A stretch of 45,143 nucleotides of DNA from Thalassotalea sp. PP2-459 (GTDB taxonomy: Bacteria; Pseudomonadota; Gammaproteobacteria; Enterobacterales; Alteromonadaceae): assembly GCF_001913705.1 (NCBI RefSeq), contig NZ_MKQD01000009.1:1-45143 (forward strand). The letters run 5' to 3'. Of the stretch, positions 22,655-32,245 are shown in pieces. The number at the start of each line of letters is the position of its first letter. Position 1 is the stretch's first letter. Below the pieces are notes generated by a model that was not told the origin of the DNA, did not search any database, and worked only from the letters and a program-made list of their open reading frames with translations. Both the position numbers and the translations under genes were made by a program.

Positions 22655-24502
22655 GTGGCTGAGAAGAAATTACAACATTTTTATATTGCTGAAGAACAGT
22701 CAATCTACTTACTTAGCCATAAAGACGCGACCAAGCTAAAACAGTGGGTCGAACTTTGTGAGCGGCAACTTTTATTGTTGGGCTATGAAGATATTGAGTT
22801 AATTGGTAAAGGCGCTTATGGCTTTGTATTTGGTGGTAGAAATGAAGCAGGCGTTGAACAAGTTTTTAAATTTTCTCGGATTAATCTTCCGCAACATGTA
22901 CAAGACAGGCTAGCCGAGGAAGCTGAAATACAGCGTGAATTGACACACGAGCGTATTCCTCAAATAATTGAGTATTATAAAATTAAGCGGCAATCTATTG
23001 TGCATATGGAACGGGCTCCAGGCATTGATTTAGAACGTTTTTCGCATCAAGTTGGGCCGTTAGCGCCTGAATTAATTGTTAATATCGCATTGCAATTGGC
23101 AGATATTTTATTGTATTTACGAACCGTAAAATACCATAGTAAGGGGAAGCCGTACGTTCATGGGGATATTAAACCGTCTAACCTTGTGTACCATCAAGAA
23201 AAGAACAAATTATACTTGGTAGACTGGGGTTCTGCAGTCTCTGCTCAACTTGATATTAACGGCCAAACCACCGCAAATAATATCATGGATCTAATGAGTA
23301 GTGATTTGCAAAATTCTAATGCTCGGCTTGGTGATGTCTATTTTATCGGTCCGGAGCAAATTAATGGTGAAATGTCTTCTCCACGCTTTGATGAACAGGG
23401 CATGGCAGCAACATTATACGCGCTAGCATCTGGTCAATCATGTCGTTATGGGCATGAAGTGATAAAGCCAACTTCTCTTGGTTTACCAAAAATGTTGGCG
23501 AACGTGATTGAAGCGATGTTAAGCGATGATAGAAAAACACGTGAGCAAGCCGGAGATTACTTTTTTAAACATCTGTCATTATTACGCAATACTGTGTTAG
23601 CCGAAACCCCAACTTGGCCAGAGATAAGGCCACTTATTCCGGTGTGGTGCAAACCCCGCACACGAGAAATTGATACCGTAGTTTATGGATCTCGTAAATC
23701 ATTTTTACGTGAAGAAAGCGATGAAGCGTCTTTAGCAAATATCAATGATGCGCAGTTAGAAAAATATTATAAAAATTATTTAATGGGCATGGGCGATACC
23801 GAAAAAGCGTTTATTGCTGCGGTGAGCCGCTTAGGTAACTTTCCAGTGGTGGGTGGATTAGCGATCCGCTGGGAAAAAGAAGGGGTTTATATTGATTCAA
23901 ATTTAACGTTGTTTGATCAAGCGTTAAAAACATCGTTCCAAAGTGCAGTGAATAATATGATTTATTTAGCGCAAGGCATCTTTCGTACTGGTGTATTTAA
24001 AAGTTGTTTGTTCAATGCTCGTAATACCTTACATGTTGAACGGGATACTGTTGAACAGCCTTTTATTGCACAACCAGAGCAAGTGATACCGTTTGATATT
24101 AGTGATGTTCCTGATCAAGATGATGAATCAAAACTGCATTCGTATTTTGAAGACGGTAAAGATCCAGATGAATATCTATATTTGCCCGACGAAATGATGG
24201 AAGTCTTGTCGCAATTGAACTTAATTCACCATACGGGGTGTATTATTTTTGAAGTACTTGAAACACATTTAAAAATTCATAGCTATTTAATGTTATTAAA
24301 TCATGAGCAAGAAGCAGAATTTTCAAGTTTATTAGCTAAACTTTTGGTATTACTTCCTACAATAACGGGACTGGGAATTTCTGGTTTTATGAAACTTCCT
24401 TATAAAGACACACGGTTTTTTGAGCATATTAATCGGTTGCCGGAGAAATATTATCCGATAAACCCTAAATCACGTGAACAGCAAATAACAGAAGGTAAAT
24501 AA
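22655..24502 (+). CDS. protein kinase-like protein with unknown C-terminal region
   Basis: A 615-residue protein from GTG 22655. Residues about 45-310 are an eukaryotic-like kinase domain: glycine loop GKGAYGFVFGG (51-61), a lysine at 72 in VFKFSR, catalytic HGDIKPSN (169-176) and DWG (190-192) in place of DFG. Catalytic Asp, Lys and Asn are therefore present, with Trp substituted in the magnesium loop. No signal peptide or membrane segment is seen. Residues 340-615 match nothing I recognise. The VOC gene follows after one base. Substrates are unknown. Confidence 0.8.
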   Translation: MAEKKLQHFYIAEEQSIYLLSHKDATKLKQWVELCERQLLLLGYEDIELIGKGAYGFVFGGRNEAGVEQVFKFSRINLPQHVQDRLAEEAEIQRELTHERIPQIIEYYKIKRQSIVHMERAPGIDLERFSHQVGPLAPELIVNIALQLADILLYLRTVKYHSKGKPYVHGDIKPSNLVYHQEKNKLYLVDWGSAVSAQLDINGQTTANNIMDLMSSDLQNSNARLGDVYFIGPEQINGEMSSPRFDEQGMAATLYALASGQSCRYGHEVIKPTSLGLPKMLANVIEAMLSDDRKTREQAGDYFFKHLSLLRNTVLAETPTWPEIRPLIPVWCKPRTREIDTVVYGSRKSFLREESDEASLANINDAQLEKYYKNYLMGMGDTEKAFIAAVSRLGNFPVVGGLAIRWEKEGVYIDSNLTLFDQALKTSFQSAVNNMIYLAQGIFRTGVFKSCLFNARNTLHVERDTVEQPFIAQPEQVIPFDISDVPDQDDESKLHSYFEDGKDPDEYLYLPDEMMEVLSQLNLIHHTGCIIFEVLETHLKIHSYLMLLNHEQEAEFSSLLAKLLVLLPTITGLGISGFMKLPYKDTRFFEHINRLPEKYYPINPKSREQQITEGK

Positions 24503-24503
24503 T

Positions 24504-24884
24504 ATGAAAGAAGCAATTGGTGAAATGGCATGGCTAGATTTATCGGTGCAAAACGCTACTGAGGTGAAAGATTTTTATCAGAACGTGATTGGTTGGCAAA
24601 CCAGCGAGGTGTCAATGGGCGACTATCAAGATTATGCCATGCTTACACTTGGCAGTGGTGATGCTGTCGCAGGTATTTGTCATGCTAAAGGTTGTAATAT
24701 TGATTTACCAGCTGCTTGGTTACCTTATTTTTTAGTGGAGGATATCGAGCAAGCTGTTACTGCTACGAAAGAAAAAGGCGGAGAATTGATCACTGACATT
24801 AAATCGATGGGACAAGATAAATACGCCGTGATAAAAGATCCTGCTGGCGCAGTTTGTGCGATTTACCAAAAAGCGACATCGTGA
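24504..24884 (+). CDS. VOC-family protein (glyoxalase/bleomycin-resistance fold)
   Basis: A 126-residue VOC protein with AWLDLSVQNATEVKDFYQNVIGW at the start and the paired half YFLVEDIEQAVTATKEKGGELI...VIKDPAGAVCAIYQ. The fold pattern is clear, but the metal ligands of glyoxalase I are not obvious, and members of this branch have diverse or unknown roles. It begins one base after the kinase-like gene, so the two are likely co-translated. Confidence 0.85.
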   Translation: MKEAIGEMAWLDLSVQNATEVKDFYQNVIGWQTSEVSMGDYQDYAMLTLGSGDAVAGICHAKGCNIDLPAAWLPYFLVEDIEQAVTATKEKGGELITDIKSMGQDKYAVIKDPAGAVCAIYQKATS

Positions 24885-24924
24885 ACTCGGCAAAGTAATG
24901 AACTCGTTATGTCTGAACGACTGT

Positions 24925-25689
24925 TTATTTTTTGCCAGCTAGAGCATTGATAAGGCATTGTTTTATTTGATTGAAGGTGATGTGATCATGATGCGTTATC
25001 GCCATGTTATTGTTAAGTGCTTTTAATTGTTCTTCTAGGTGAATTAATGCCTGCGTTACAAAGGTTTGATAGTTTGTTGTGATAGGTTGTAACGTTTGTT
25101 GCATATATTCATTGGCAGAATGATCAAATAACAGCACAACAATCGTATTGGTATGCTGTGCTGTCGCCTTGTTGCTGAACGTTAACAAGGTCGAGATTTC
25201 GTTCGTTAACTGGTTGATATAAAACCGTCTTTTTTTCAATAAACGCTTAAGTGATAAAGGAGCATTATTTTTTGCACTTGTATCGTTATTGCTTTGTGTT
25301 ACCAGCATTATTTGTTCATTGAGAAAACAGTCTACATAACAGTGAGATTTTGCTGAAATGTATCGTTGAATATTTAGTACCGTTAAGTGTTTTTTTATCT
25401 GATGAATTAACCTCAATTTATCGTAATCAATAATGGGATCAATAGGGAAATTTATCCAAGTATCGTCCTCTCGTTGAATATAGCGCTTGGTCATTGTAAT
25501 TGAAGCGTTGTCTTGTTGTATATGCTCTTCGACAGGCTCATTCATTTGGTTTAATAGTGACAACTGAAGAAGCAATTTTCGACGAAAGTTATCGTTATTT
25601 TTTACGACTTTTTGAAAAGGTGTTGCCAGTGATAACATGCTCACTGGCAATTGAGTTCGATAAAAAAGAGTGAGGAGCAGATTTCTCAT
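24925..25689 (-). CDS. hypothetical protein, third gene of the Cys-rich locus
   Basis: Start set at the ATG 25689 (MRNLLLTLFYRTQL), with a weak AAAGA upstream; TTG codons just before it are less likely. The 254-residue protein begins with a hydrophobic stretch that could be a membrane anchor or weak signal sequence. A central KRYIQREDDTWINFPIDP, a basic LKRLLKKRRFY and helical C-terminal segments follow. No family recognised. It follows the 526-residue gene by 27 bases, so it probably belongs to the same transcript. Confidence 0.6.
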   Translation of the reverse strand: MRNLLLTLFYRTQLPVSMLSLATPFQKVVKNNDNFRRKLLLQLSLLNQMNEPVEEHIQQDNASITMTKRYIQREDDTWINFPIDPIIDYDKLRLIHQIKKHLTVLNIQRYISAKSHCYVDCFLNEQIMLVTQSNNDTSAKNNAPLSLKRLLKKRRFYINQLTNEISTLLTFSNKATAQHTNTIVVLLFDHSANEYMQQTLQPITTNYQTFVTQALIHLEEQLKALNNNMAITHHDHITFNQIKQCLINALAGKK

Positions 25690-25716
25690 CAACAATCTTT
25701 TAAAAGCTAGTCATGG

Positions 25717-27288
25717 TTAGCGACTAAACTGACGGTTATAATTATGTCGATGCTGTTGATAAGCTAACATTTGTTTTTCCAGCTTTTCGATCACACCACT
25801 ATCACAACGATGTTTCTCCATAGCTTCACTAAGCCCCATGGTGACTTCAAACAAATTAATTCTAGGGTACTTGTTTATTGCGCCTGATAACATATCGGCT
25901 ATTTGCACTTGTGCTTGCGTATCTTTATTGATATCAGCGAAGTTAACATGTGGATAAAGTCGACGCGGTATATAAATCGTATCAGATTTACTTGGTAGCC
26001 TTTCGGTACGAATTAATGTGCCAAAACCATTACGATACTCTTTTTGTCTTTCTGTTGTTAAAGTAATTACTGCTGGATTTTTACCTAAACAGGTAGGGTA
26101 GTAATGTTGATAGTAAGTTGCATAGGTGCCGAGTAGTCGGCCAACAAAATGGTAAGCTTTCCATGAATTCGTTAAATCTTGGTTCAGTTGCTCTTCACTG
26201 CCGTACAGATCACCAAACATTCGCGCCATTTCCGCGTTTGCTTCACCCATCCAGCCGAGTCGGTATGGAGCGCTAGATTGGTATTCAATGTCCATCGCTA
26301 AGGTAAAATCGTTGTCATATACAGCGGTTAAATAACTGCAACCGCTATAGCCGCTAAATGGGCTATCAGAACGACACTTACGTAGTTTTTCCACTGCTTG
26401 CTCAAAGCGTTTTTGCTTTTCTGCTTTTGCCGCTGTTAATGCTATTTGTTGCTGACGTTTAGCTTCTTCTCTCGCTCGTTTTTCAGCGACTAGTTGTTTT
26501 TGGTAAACAATATTGACCTGTTCATTCACTGATTGGGTGATTTTCTGTAATGAAACAATCGAACTTGCTGGGTTTCGACTGTAATGTTTGGCGCAAGATT
26601 TAGATTTTTGTAGCAGCTTTGTCGATTGGTCTTTTAATGCTGATACCCACGGAGTCATTTTATCTGCGCCTTTGAGGCTAGCTAATGACCCTTTTGCTAT
26701 TAATTGGCTAAACTGTTGGGTGTCATTACCTAAAGCACAACTTTTTAAACAGCTGTCTTTAAATAAAGAATTATGGCAAACATTACCTAACGCTGATAGC
26801 GATGGCACCAATGAATTAAGTACTTGTGCATATTGGCTTGGGGCACTGACCGTATTGACCTTTGGCTTGCCTGGCGCTGGTAACTTACCTTCATGCAAAC
26901 TTTTTAACAACAGTGCAAAAGGTTTAAATTCGGCAGGGAAGTTATTGCGCCATTGTTGGTTACAGCTAATAGTGTCACGAGCTAACTGTTTAACACTGTT
27001 CTTGATTGAAGGCTTGTTTGCCTGCCTATTTATTTGAGCCGAAAGTGTTTGAACTCTTCTGTATAAACCACCACAAGTGGATTTACATTGAAAAGCTTGT
27101 GCTGGGTTTTTAAACCGTGAGGTACATATTTGTTCAAGTTTTCCTGCTAGTATTTGTGCATTACCAACATCTAACTGATTACTAGCGGTTAACACGGGGA
27201 ATTGATCCGCACTCGTCGTATTTACGAACAGTAAAATATTAGCGACAAGCAAGCCTTGGATAATCTTGTATGTGCATGTTTTAAACAT
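25717..27288 (-). CDS. Cys-rich secreted protein of unknown function
   Basis: Start set at ATG 27288 (MFKTCTYKIIQGLL) because AAAGG lies nine bases before it; an ATG at 27297 sits too close to that site. The 523-residue protein has a signal peptide (cut near TSA-DQ), cysteine clusters (ICTSR...FQCKSTCG, VCHN...SCLKSC), a charged coiled coil of EKRAREEAKRQQQ type around 275-300, and a C-terminal part with RCDSG. The cysteine pattern C-x10-C-x3-C resembles part of the neighbouring 887-residue protein, suggesting paralogous N-terminal regions. No family recognised; it should act outside the cytoplasm. Confidence 0.7.
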   Translation of the reverse strand: MFKTCTYKIIQGLLVANILLFVNTTSADQFPVLTASNQLDVGNAQILAGKLEQICTSRFKNPAQAFQCKSTCGGLYRRVQTLSAQINRQANKPSIKNSVKQLARDTISCNQQWRNNFPAEFKPFALLLKSLHEGKLPAPGKPKVNTVSAPSQYAQVLNSLVPSLSALGNVCHNSLFKDSCLKSCALGNDTQQFSQLIAKGSLASLKGADKMTPWVSALKDQSTKLLQKSKSCAKHYSRNPASSIVSLQKITQSVNEQVNIVYQKQLVAEKRAREEAKRQQQIALTAAKAEKQKRFEQAVEKLRKCRSDSPFSGYSGCSYLTAVYDNDFTLAMDIEYQSSAPYRLGWMGEANAEMARMFGDLYGSEEQLNQDLTNSWKAYHFVGRLLGTYATYYQHYYPTCLGKNPAVITLTTERQKEYRNGFGTLIRTERLPSKSDTIYIPRRLYPHVNFADINKDTQAQVQIADMLSGAINKYPRINLFEVTMGLSEAMEKHRCDSGVIEKLEKQMLAYQQHRHNYNRQFSR

Positions 27289-27300
27289 TGTTAACATCCT

Positions 27301-29964
27301 TTATGAGCAACTTTTTGTTGCAGTTTGTCTTGCTTGGCTTTGTTGACGACTATTGGGATACCCTGATTTTTTGATCATATTAGCTATTGTGTTGCCGTAT
27401 GATGTTGCATAACACCCGCAGTTTACGCCGCTAAATGCTCCTGATTTTTGCATAGACGTACATTGATTAAGTTGTAGGTCAGCAATAGCTTTCTCATCGG
27501 CACATTGACGGAAAGGTTCACTCTTTGCGAATTTATACTCCGTTATATTAGGTGTTTTTTCTCTCTGTTTTTCGTATGCGTTTGCGGCACATTCACAATT
27601 GTATGTATTAGCCGTACCATTTTGCATACAGCGACCTAAATAATCTAATCGGTATGCATTACTTGAAACGGCGCGTGGTTTTATCACGTTTTGCTGTTCT
27701 GCAGATTTAGCAGGCTTACCTGAAAGACGTAATGCTAATTGACGTTCTTTTTCAGCTTGTGCCCGTTTAGCTAATAGTGATTGCATCGCAGCTTTATTGT
27801 CAAAGTCAATATTCGTCAATGTGTTAAATGCCTGCTTAGTTAATGCGATAAAGTGCTCGTTAATCGTGTTATCACTTAATTTGTGGTTGTTGCGTTCATT
27901 TTTTAGCATATGCATAACGCGTTGCATGCCATATAGGTCTAGATAATCAAAACCTAAAAACTGTATATAATCATTGTAAATGGCACCTTGGGTGCTAAGC
28001 GTTAGATTGCCTTGTTTTATCACTTTTTCAACAACGCTTTTTCCCATTGTTTTCGCAGTATCTAAATCCTCAAAGTTAGTTTTTGCTATGACTGGAAATA
28101 AATCTGCGCATCTGTTTATTGCAACGGTTGCTTTCAATAATGTTTGGTAGCTTGTGTTAGCTGGCGCGTCAAACAATTCACTTGCTAAAGAAGCGCCTTG
28201 CTCACAACTTACGATATTTTTAAGTAAAATTGCTTGGTAAAATTTAGGTTTTCCTGTTCTTTGATCGTTACCTGTAATTCCTACTTGTTGTATAAAGCCG
28301 TATATATTGCCAGGTGGTTGATGAATATTACTTTCAATTAACTTATCAGGAAATTTCCCCATCATTTCTTGTTGTAATTTACTGCTTTTTTCTGCAGCAC
28401 TTAACACTTTTAACGCCCCATTTATTTCTTGTTGGTGCTGCTTTATCCATGGTGATAATGTTTGCTCGACAAACGTTAAATATTTCGTTTGTTTTTCGTT
28501 GCTTTTAGCTACTTGATTGAATTTATTCTGCTTGTTTTTGGCGTATGCTGACCAGTTAGGTAACCATTGCTCTGCTGTCATTACTCTGTCTGGTGGGCAA
28601 TCTCGGCAAGTAGCACGACCACTTAACGGTGCTTGGGATACGTTGTTTTGCTGCCATTCATTGAATTGATTAGCAGAAGTAAATGTTGATACGTTGCGAG
28701 TAACATTGTTGTGTAATTCGTTAAAACACAAACGATGTAAATACGCAGGTTTTAACTGATAATTAAGAGCGAATGACTTTTGGTTGTTGGGAATCAGCCA
28801 AGGTGAGTCTTGGTTAAATTGTGTTAAATAGTTTGTATCACATGACTGCGTTAATGCTGCAACCAGTTCAGCTTGGCTGCCATATTCACTAAATTGCAGT
28901 GCTTTTTTCTTCCAGGTGTTTGAATCAACTTTACTTTTTAATTTTTCCAGTTTTTCCATCGAGGCTTTAATTTGGTCAAGTTTAAAACCGTTTTTGTTGA
29001 CACTTGATTGAATTTTTTTAAATTCATCTGTATTAGTAAAAAGGTTTTGTGCCTCAGAAAATGTAAGGTTTTCAATCGCATTAACTGCAACCACTTGCTT
29101 AACTTTATCACTAATGGTGATTTCTTCTTCTACGAGTAGTTCATCTAAGTTTAAACTTGGTGTTTCTTTAACTGGCCACTTACCCGCTTTTATTTCTTGT
29201 CCAGCAGCTATTAATGTGGTGACAATTTGGGGAGTGGTTTTTGACTTATCTAAATAAGCGTTGAAATAGTGAATACAACCGCCTGTTTGCCCAGTTAGTT
29301 TCTGCTCCAAGCCCATTGTTAATGCACGCAAACTACCTTTTGCTGAAATCTGTTTTATACCTGTTGCAGTCTTGGCTTTTTGCTGCGCGGCAGGAATATT
29401 GTCAAAATTTCTTGAGAGTTGTTTAGATGTATTTTCACATTGTGACTTACATAACTTTACTACACCGGCGCTATTCATATATGACTGACAATATGCAGAT
29501 AAATGACTGTATAACGCTTTTACTTTATTAGGCGCGAGATTACCTGATTGGTCATGAATGGTAAGATCTACATTGGGTAGAGGAGCTGTTTTAGCCGCTT
29601 GTTGACTGCTGGCTGATGTTTGTTCAGCGTTAACAATCAAATTAAGGTTACTATCAACCATCATTAAGCTCATATAAACACCGGAGTGTGCTGAAGAGTT
29701 TTTGGAGCTATCGTTTGCAAAAGCGTCGCGACATGCTTTTACTCCTTGTTTAATTGTAGATTCATTTCCGTTTAAGCTAGCCATATTTTTAATTGTTAAC
29801 GCTTGGCTCGCACATGTTTTTTGACAGCTTCCTTGGCAAATATTACTTGCTTGTTCTAAAGCATTTATTACGTCTTGCCGGCTTTTTGGAATGTTTATTG
29901 CGTTTGCTGTAATGCTTATTAATAAGGCTGAAATTAACCAACCCATAATGAGAAAACGTATCAT
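27301..29964 (-). CDS. large Cys-rich secreted protein with C-terminal CxC repeats
   Basis: An 887-residue protein with a signal peptide (cut near ANA-IN), starting at ATG 29964 with AAAGGA nine bases upstream. Cysteines come in clusters: ICQGSCQKTC (residues about 42-51), YCQS...LCKSQCE, ATCRDCPPDR in the middle, and two tandem C-terminal units, RCMQNGTANTYNCECAANAY and QCTSMQKSGAFSGVNCGCYA. The even pairing suggests disulfides, and so a periplasmic or extracellular place. No catalytic motif or known domain is visible. It leads the three-gene operon next to a membrane-bound regulator. Confidence 0.75.
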   Translation of the reverse strand: MIRFLIMGWLISALLISITANAINIPKSRQDVINALEQASNICQGSCQKTCASQALTIKNMASLNGNESTIKQGVKACRDAFANDSSKNSSAHSGVYMSLMMVDSNLNLIVNAEQTSASSQQAAKTAPLPNVDLTIHDQSGNLAPNKVKALYSHLSAYCQSYMNSAGVVKLCKSQCENTSKQLSRNFDNIPAAQQKAKTATGIKQISAKGSLRALTMGLEQKLTGQTGGCIHYFNAYLDKSKTTPQIVTTLIAAGQEIKAGKWPVKETPSLNLDELLVEEEITISDKVKQVVAVNAIENLTFSEAQNLFTNTDEFKKIQSSVNKNGFKLDQIKASMEKLEKLKSKVDSNTWKKKALQFSEYGSQAELVAALTQSCDTNYLTQFNQDSPWLIPNNQKSFALNYQLKPAYLHRLCFNELHNNVTRNVSTFTSANQFNEWQQNNVSQAPLSGRATCRDCPPDRVMTAEQWLPNWSAYAKNKQNKFNQVAKSNEKQTKYLTFVEQTLSPWIKQHQQEINGALKVLSAAEKSSKLQQEMMGKFPDKLIESNIHQPPGNIYGFIQQVGITGNDQRTGKPKFYQAILLKNIVSCEQGASLASELFDAPANTSYQTLLKATVAINRCADLFPVIAKTNFEDLDTAKTMGKSVVEKVIKQGNLTLSTQGAIYNDYIQFLGFDYLDLYGMQRVMHMLKNERNNHKLSDNTINEHFIALTKQAFNTLTNIDFDNKAAMQSLLAKRAQAEKERQLALRLSGKPAKSAEQQNVIKPRAVSSNAYRLDYLGRCMQNGTANTYNCECAANAYEKQREKTPNITEYKFAKSEPFRQCADEKAIADLQLNQCTSMQKSGAFSGVNCGCYATSYGNTIANMIKKSGYPNSRQQSQARQTATKSCS

Positions 29965-30037
29965 GTTTATCGTCCTTTAAACTGTTATATGTTTTGATTA
30001 TTACAGGTAAAAATATAATTGGAATAAGCACTCTAGC

Positions 30038-30061
30038 TTAACTGCCGTTAACTACAGTTAA
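30038..30061. promoter_or_regulatory. nested palindromes upstream of the Cys-rich operon
   Basis: TTAACTG (30038-30044) and CAGTTAA (30055-30061) form an inverted repeat that encloses GTTAAC (30047-30052). It lies about 75 bases before the 887-residue gene, between it and the regulator gene. This is a plausible binding site for that regulator. Confidence 0.4.
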
Positions 30062-30150
30062 ATGACGTTAGTGATTTTTTAGCAATAGAGAAGGTAAAGC
30101 AATGCAAATTTTGAGCGTTAAAAAATTTTCAACTGCATTAAACGTTTTTT

Positions 30151-30195
30151 ATAAAATAGATCTATGGACAATACTTTAGTATTACTCATAGATCT
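30151..30195 (-). terminator. terminator-like hairpin after the Xre/TPR regulator
   Basis: AGATCTATG (30158-30166) pairs with CATAGATCT (30187-30195), and inner AATAC/GTATT arms extend the stem. On the minus strand it is followed by ATTTTAT, a broken U tract. It lies eight bases after the regulator stop and would separate it from the Cys-rich operon. Confidence 0.5.
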
Positions 30196-30202
30196 GTAGT
30201 GA

Positions 30203-32245
30203 TTAACTAGCGAGCGGGGCTAAAATTGGATCTTTAACAAAACCAGGACACATGCCCACTATTTGTTTGTAGATTGGTCGTGCAGGTTCAAACTCTCCGA
30301 GCATGACATAAGCGAGCATTAAGCGAACTAATGCGTTTGGTATTGTTGCCTTGCTTGCTACTTCATTAAGTTCATTTAACAATTGTTGTTTCGTTGGCTG
30401 CTCGATACTTTGTTCATCAATATAGGCATCAGCAACTTTGATATACACGAGTTGTACTTCGGTATTACCTGGGGCTTTGCCTGCAATACGTAACCGTTCA
30501 GCAATTTGTAACGCTTTAGCAAAACTTTCATGTGCCACTTGTTTATTGCCATCAGCCTGATAAGCAAGTGCTTTGGTGATCCAAGGATCAAAATGACCGT
30601 CTACTTTTTCTGTTGTTAAAAGTGCCATGCCGCGTTCGGCATATTCAACCGCTTTGTTCGTTTCACCTAAAAACTGAAATAAAGACGCAAGTTGGTGTTC
30701 AATTATCCAGCTAGGATCTCGTTCGAGTTTGTTAACTTTTAGAAAAGCTTGTTTTGCTTGCTCCATGTCTCCTTGGCAAAAGTGCATGGTTCCTAAGTTA
30801 TTTAAATTATTGAAATTTTCATCTTTTTCTACGCTTTTTTGAAGCGTTGTTATCGCTTCAATGGGTTTACCTATACGATATAATAAATGTGACTTTAAAA
30901 AATATGCTCGCCAGCTTTCAGGCTCTTGAGCAATAGCGTTATCAATAATGTTTATCGCATCAGAATATAACGCAGGTTGCTTTTGCTGTGCCGCTTGCTT
31001 TTGAACGACTTTAAATTGACCATACAAAGCATCAGTATAGCCAGGATTCATTGCTAAAATATCTTGGTAATAAGCCATTGAGTCTTCAAGCTTCCCTTTG
31101 GCGCGTGTGAAATTTGCCATTCCTTGCAAAGACTCTTCTACAGGTGCTATTTTCAATGCTTGTGTGCAAGTATCTTCGGTTTCACCAATCATTTTAACAT
31201 CACTAGATAAGCTAGCTTTACGTAATAGGGTAGTGCAAAGTGCACCTTGCGCGCGCGCAAAGTTAGCGTCAATACGAATTGCTCGTTGTAAGCGTGCTTC
31301 TGCACGAGATAAGTTAGCTAAAGTATTTTCTTGATTTAAGTATTGCATGGCGAGCATGAATTGCTCTACAGCTTCATTTTGTAAGGTGAGTCCATCTATG
31401 CTCAGCACACTGCCTGTTTGTATAAAAGTGGTGAACGTTTGTGCTATTCGATTAGTCAATAGGCCAAGTTGTTTATTTAAAGAGACAGTTAACAGCGCAT
31501 CGTTGTACAGCATAATACGTTGATGTTGATCTAATAGATAAACTGTTAGATGACTGAAGCGTTCAAGATTGGTGATTTTCCATGTAATGACATAGTCAGC
31601 CTCTACTGATTTACTCCAATCTAGTTGATCTAGTTGCATCACAGATTTTGGCCAATGCTTTACGAGTTTTACGGTTGGCGATAATTGCTGAGAAAGCCTA
31701 TTTGTTATAGCTTTATTGATAGTATCATCTGAATTTATGATACCAAGTTTTACTATTTCGATACTCGCAGGCGGGCGAACTTTGTTACTATTTTCTGTGT
31801 TGGTTGGGGGAAAGAAAAATTGATAGCTTGTGATCAATATGGCGAGTAAAAAAACAAAAATAAAGGCAGGACTTTGCCATCTCTTTTTATTTTCAATGAT
31901 GTCATCATGCACTTTATCCGTTGAACTTTGTTTTGAATCAACAGGTTGAGGCGTTGTTTTTATAACAGGAGCTTCCGTATCTTCACTGGTTAAATACAAT
32001 TGGTAAGCTGGTACACAAAGGGCTTCGGCAATACGTTCTAATGATATAGGCTCTACGGGAAGTTGCCGAAATGCTCTATTAACCATGTCTTTCGGTGGGG
32101 TTGCTAGGCCTTCTTGTTCGGCAATTTTTTTAGCTAAAGCGGTTTGTGTTTTTAGCCCTACCGCTAGCATGGCTGCATCGAGCTTTTGTCGTGATGCTTT
32201 AATGCCACGCTTACGTGATTGGTTATTGTCTTTTTTTATTACCAT
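30203..32245 (-). CDS. transmembrane transcriptional regulator: Xre-type HTH, one helix, periplasmic TPR domain
   Basis: A 680-residue protein. Residues 22-85 look like a lambda-repressor-type helix-turn-helix (TQTALAKKIAEQ...SLERIAEALCVP). A single membrane helix spans about 126-145, after a basic stretch. The remainder is rich in TPR-like helical pairs (for example ARAQGALCTTLLRKASL, NNLNNLGTMHFCQGDMEQAKQAFLKV). The topology is that of CadC/ToxR one-component regulators, but with an Xre rather than OmpR-type DNA-binding domain. It could sense an envelope signal and control the adjacent operon. No strong ribosome binding site is seen. Confidence 0.78.
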   Translation of the reverse strand: MVIKKDNNQSRKRGIKASRQKLDAAMLAVGLKTQTALAKKIAEQEGLATPPKDMVNRAFRQLPVEPISLERIAEALCVPAYQLYLTSEDTEAPVIKTTPQPVDSKQSSTDKVHDDIIENKKRWQSPAFIFVFLLAILITSYQFFFPPTNTENSNKVRPPASIEIVKLGIINSDDTINKAITNRLSQQLSPTVKLVKHWPKSVMQLDQLDWSKSVEADYVITWKITNLERFSHLTVYLLDQHQRIMLYNDALLTVSLNKQLGLLTNRIAQTFTTFIQTGSVLSIDGLTLQNEAVEQFMLAMQYLNQENTLANLSRAEARLQRAIRIDANFARAQGALCTTLLRKASLSSDVKMIGETEDTCTQALKIAPVEESLQGMANFTRAKGKLEDSMAYYQDILAMNPGYTDALYGQFKVVQKQAAQQKQPALYSDAINIIDNAIAQEPESWRAYFLKSHLLYRIGKPIEAITTLQKSVEKDENFNNLNNLGTMHFCQGDMEQAKQAFLKVNKLERDPSWIIEHQLASLFQFLGETNKAVEYAERGMALLTTEKVDGHFDPWITKALAYQADGNKQVAHESFAKALQIAERLRIAGKAPGNTEVQLVYIKVADAYIDEQSIEQPTKQQLLNELNEVASKATIPNALVRLMLAYVMLGEFEPARPIYKQIVGMCPGFVKDPILAPLAS

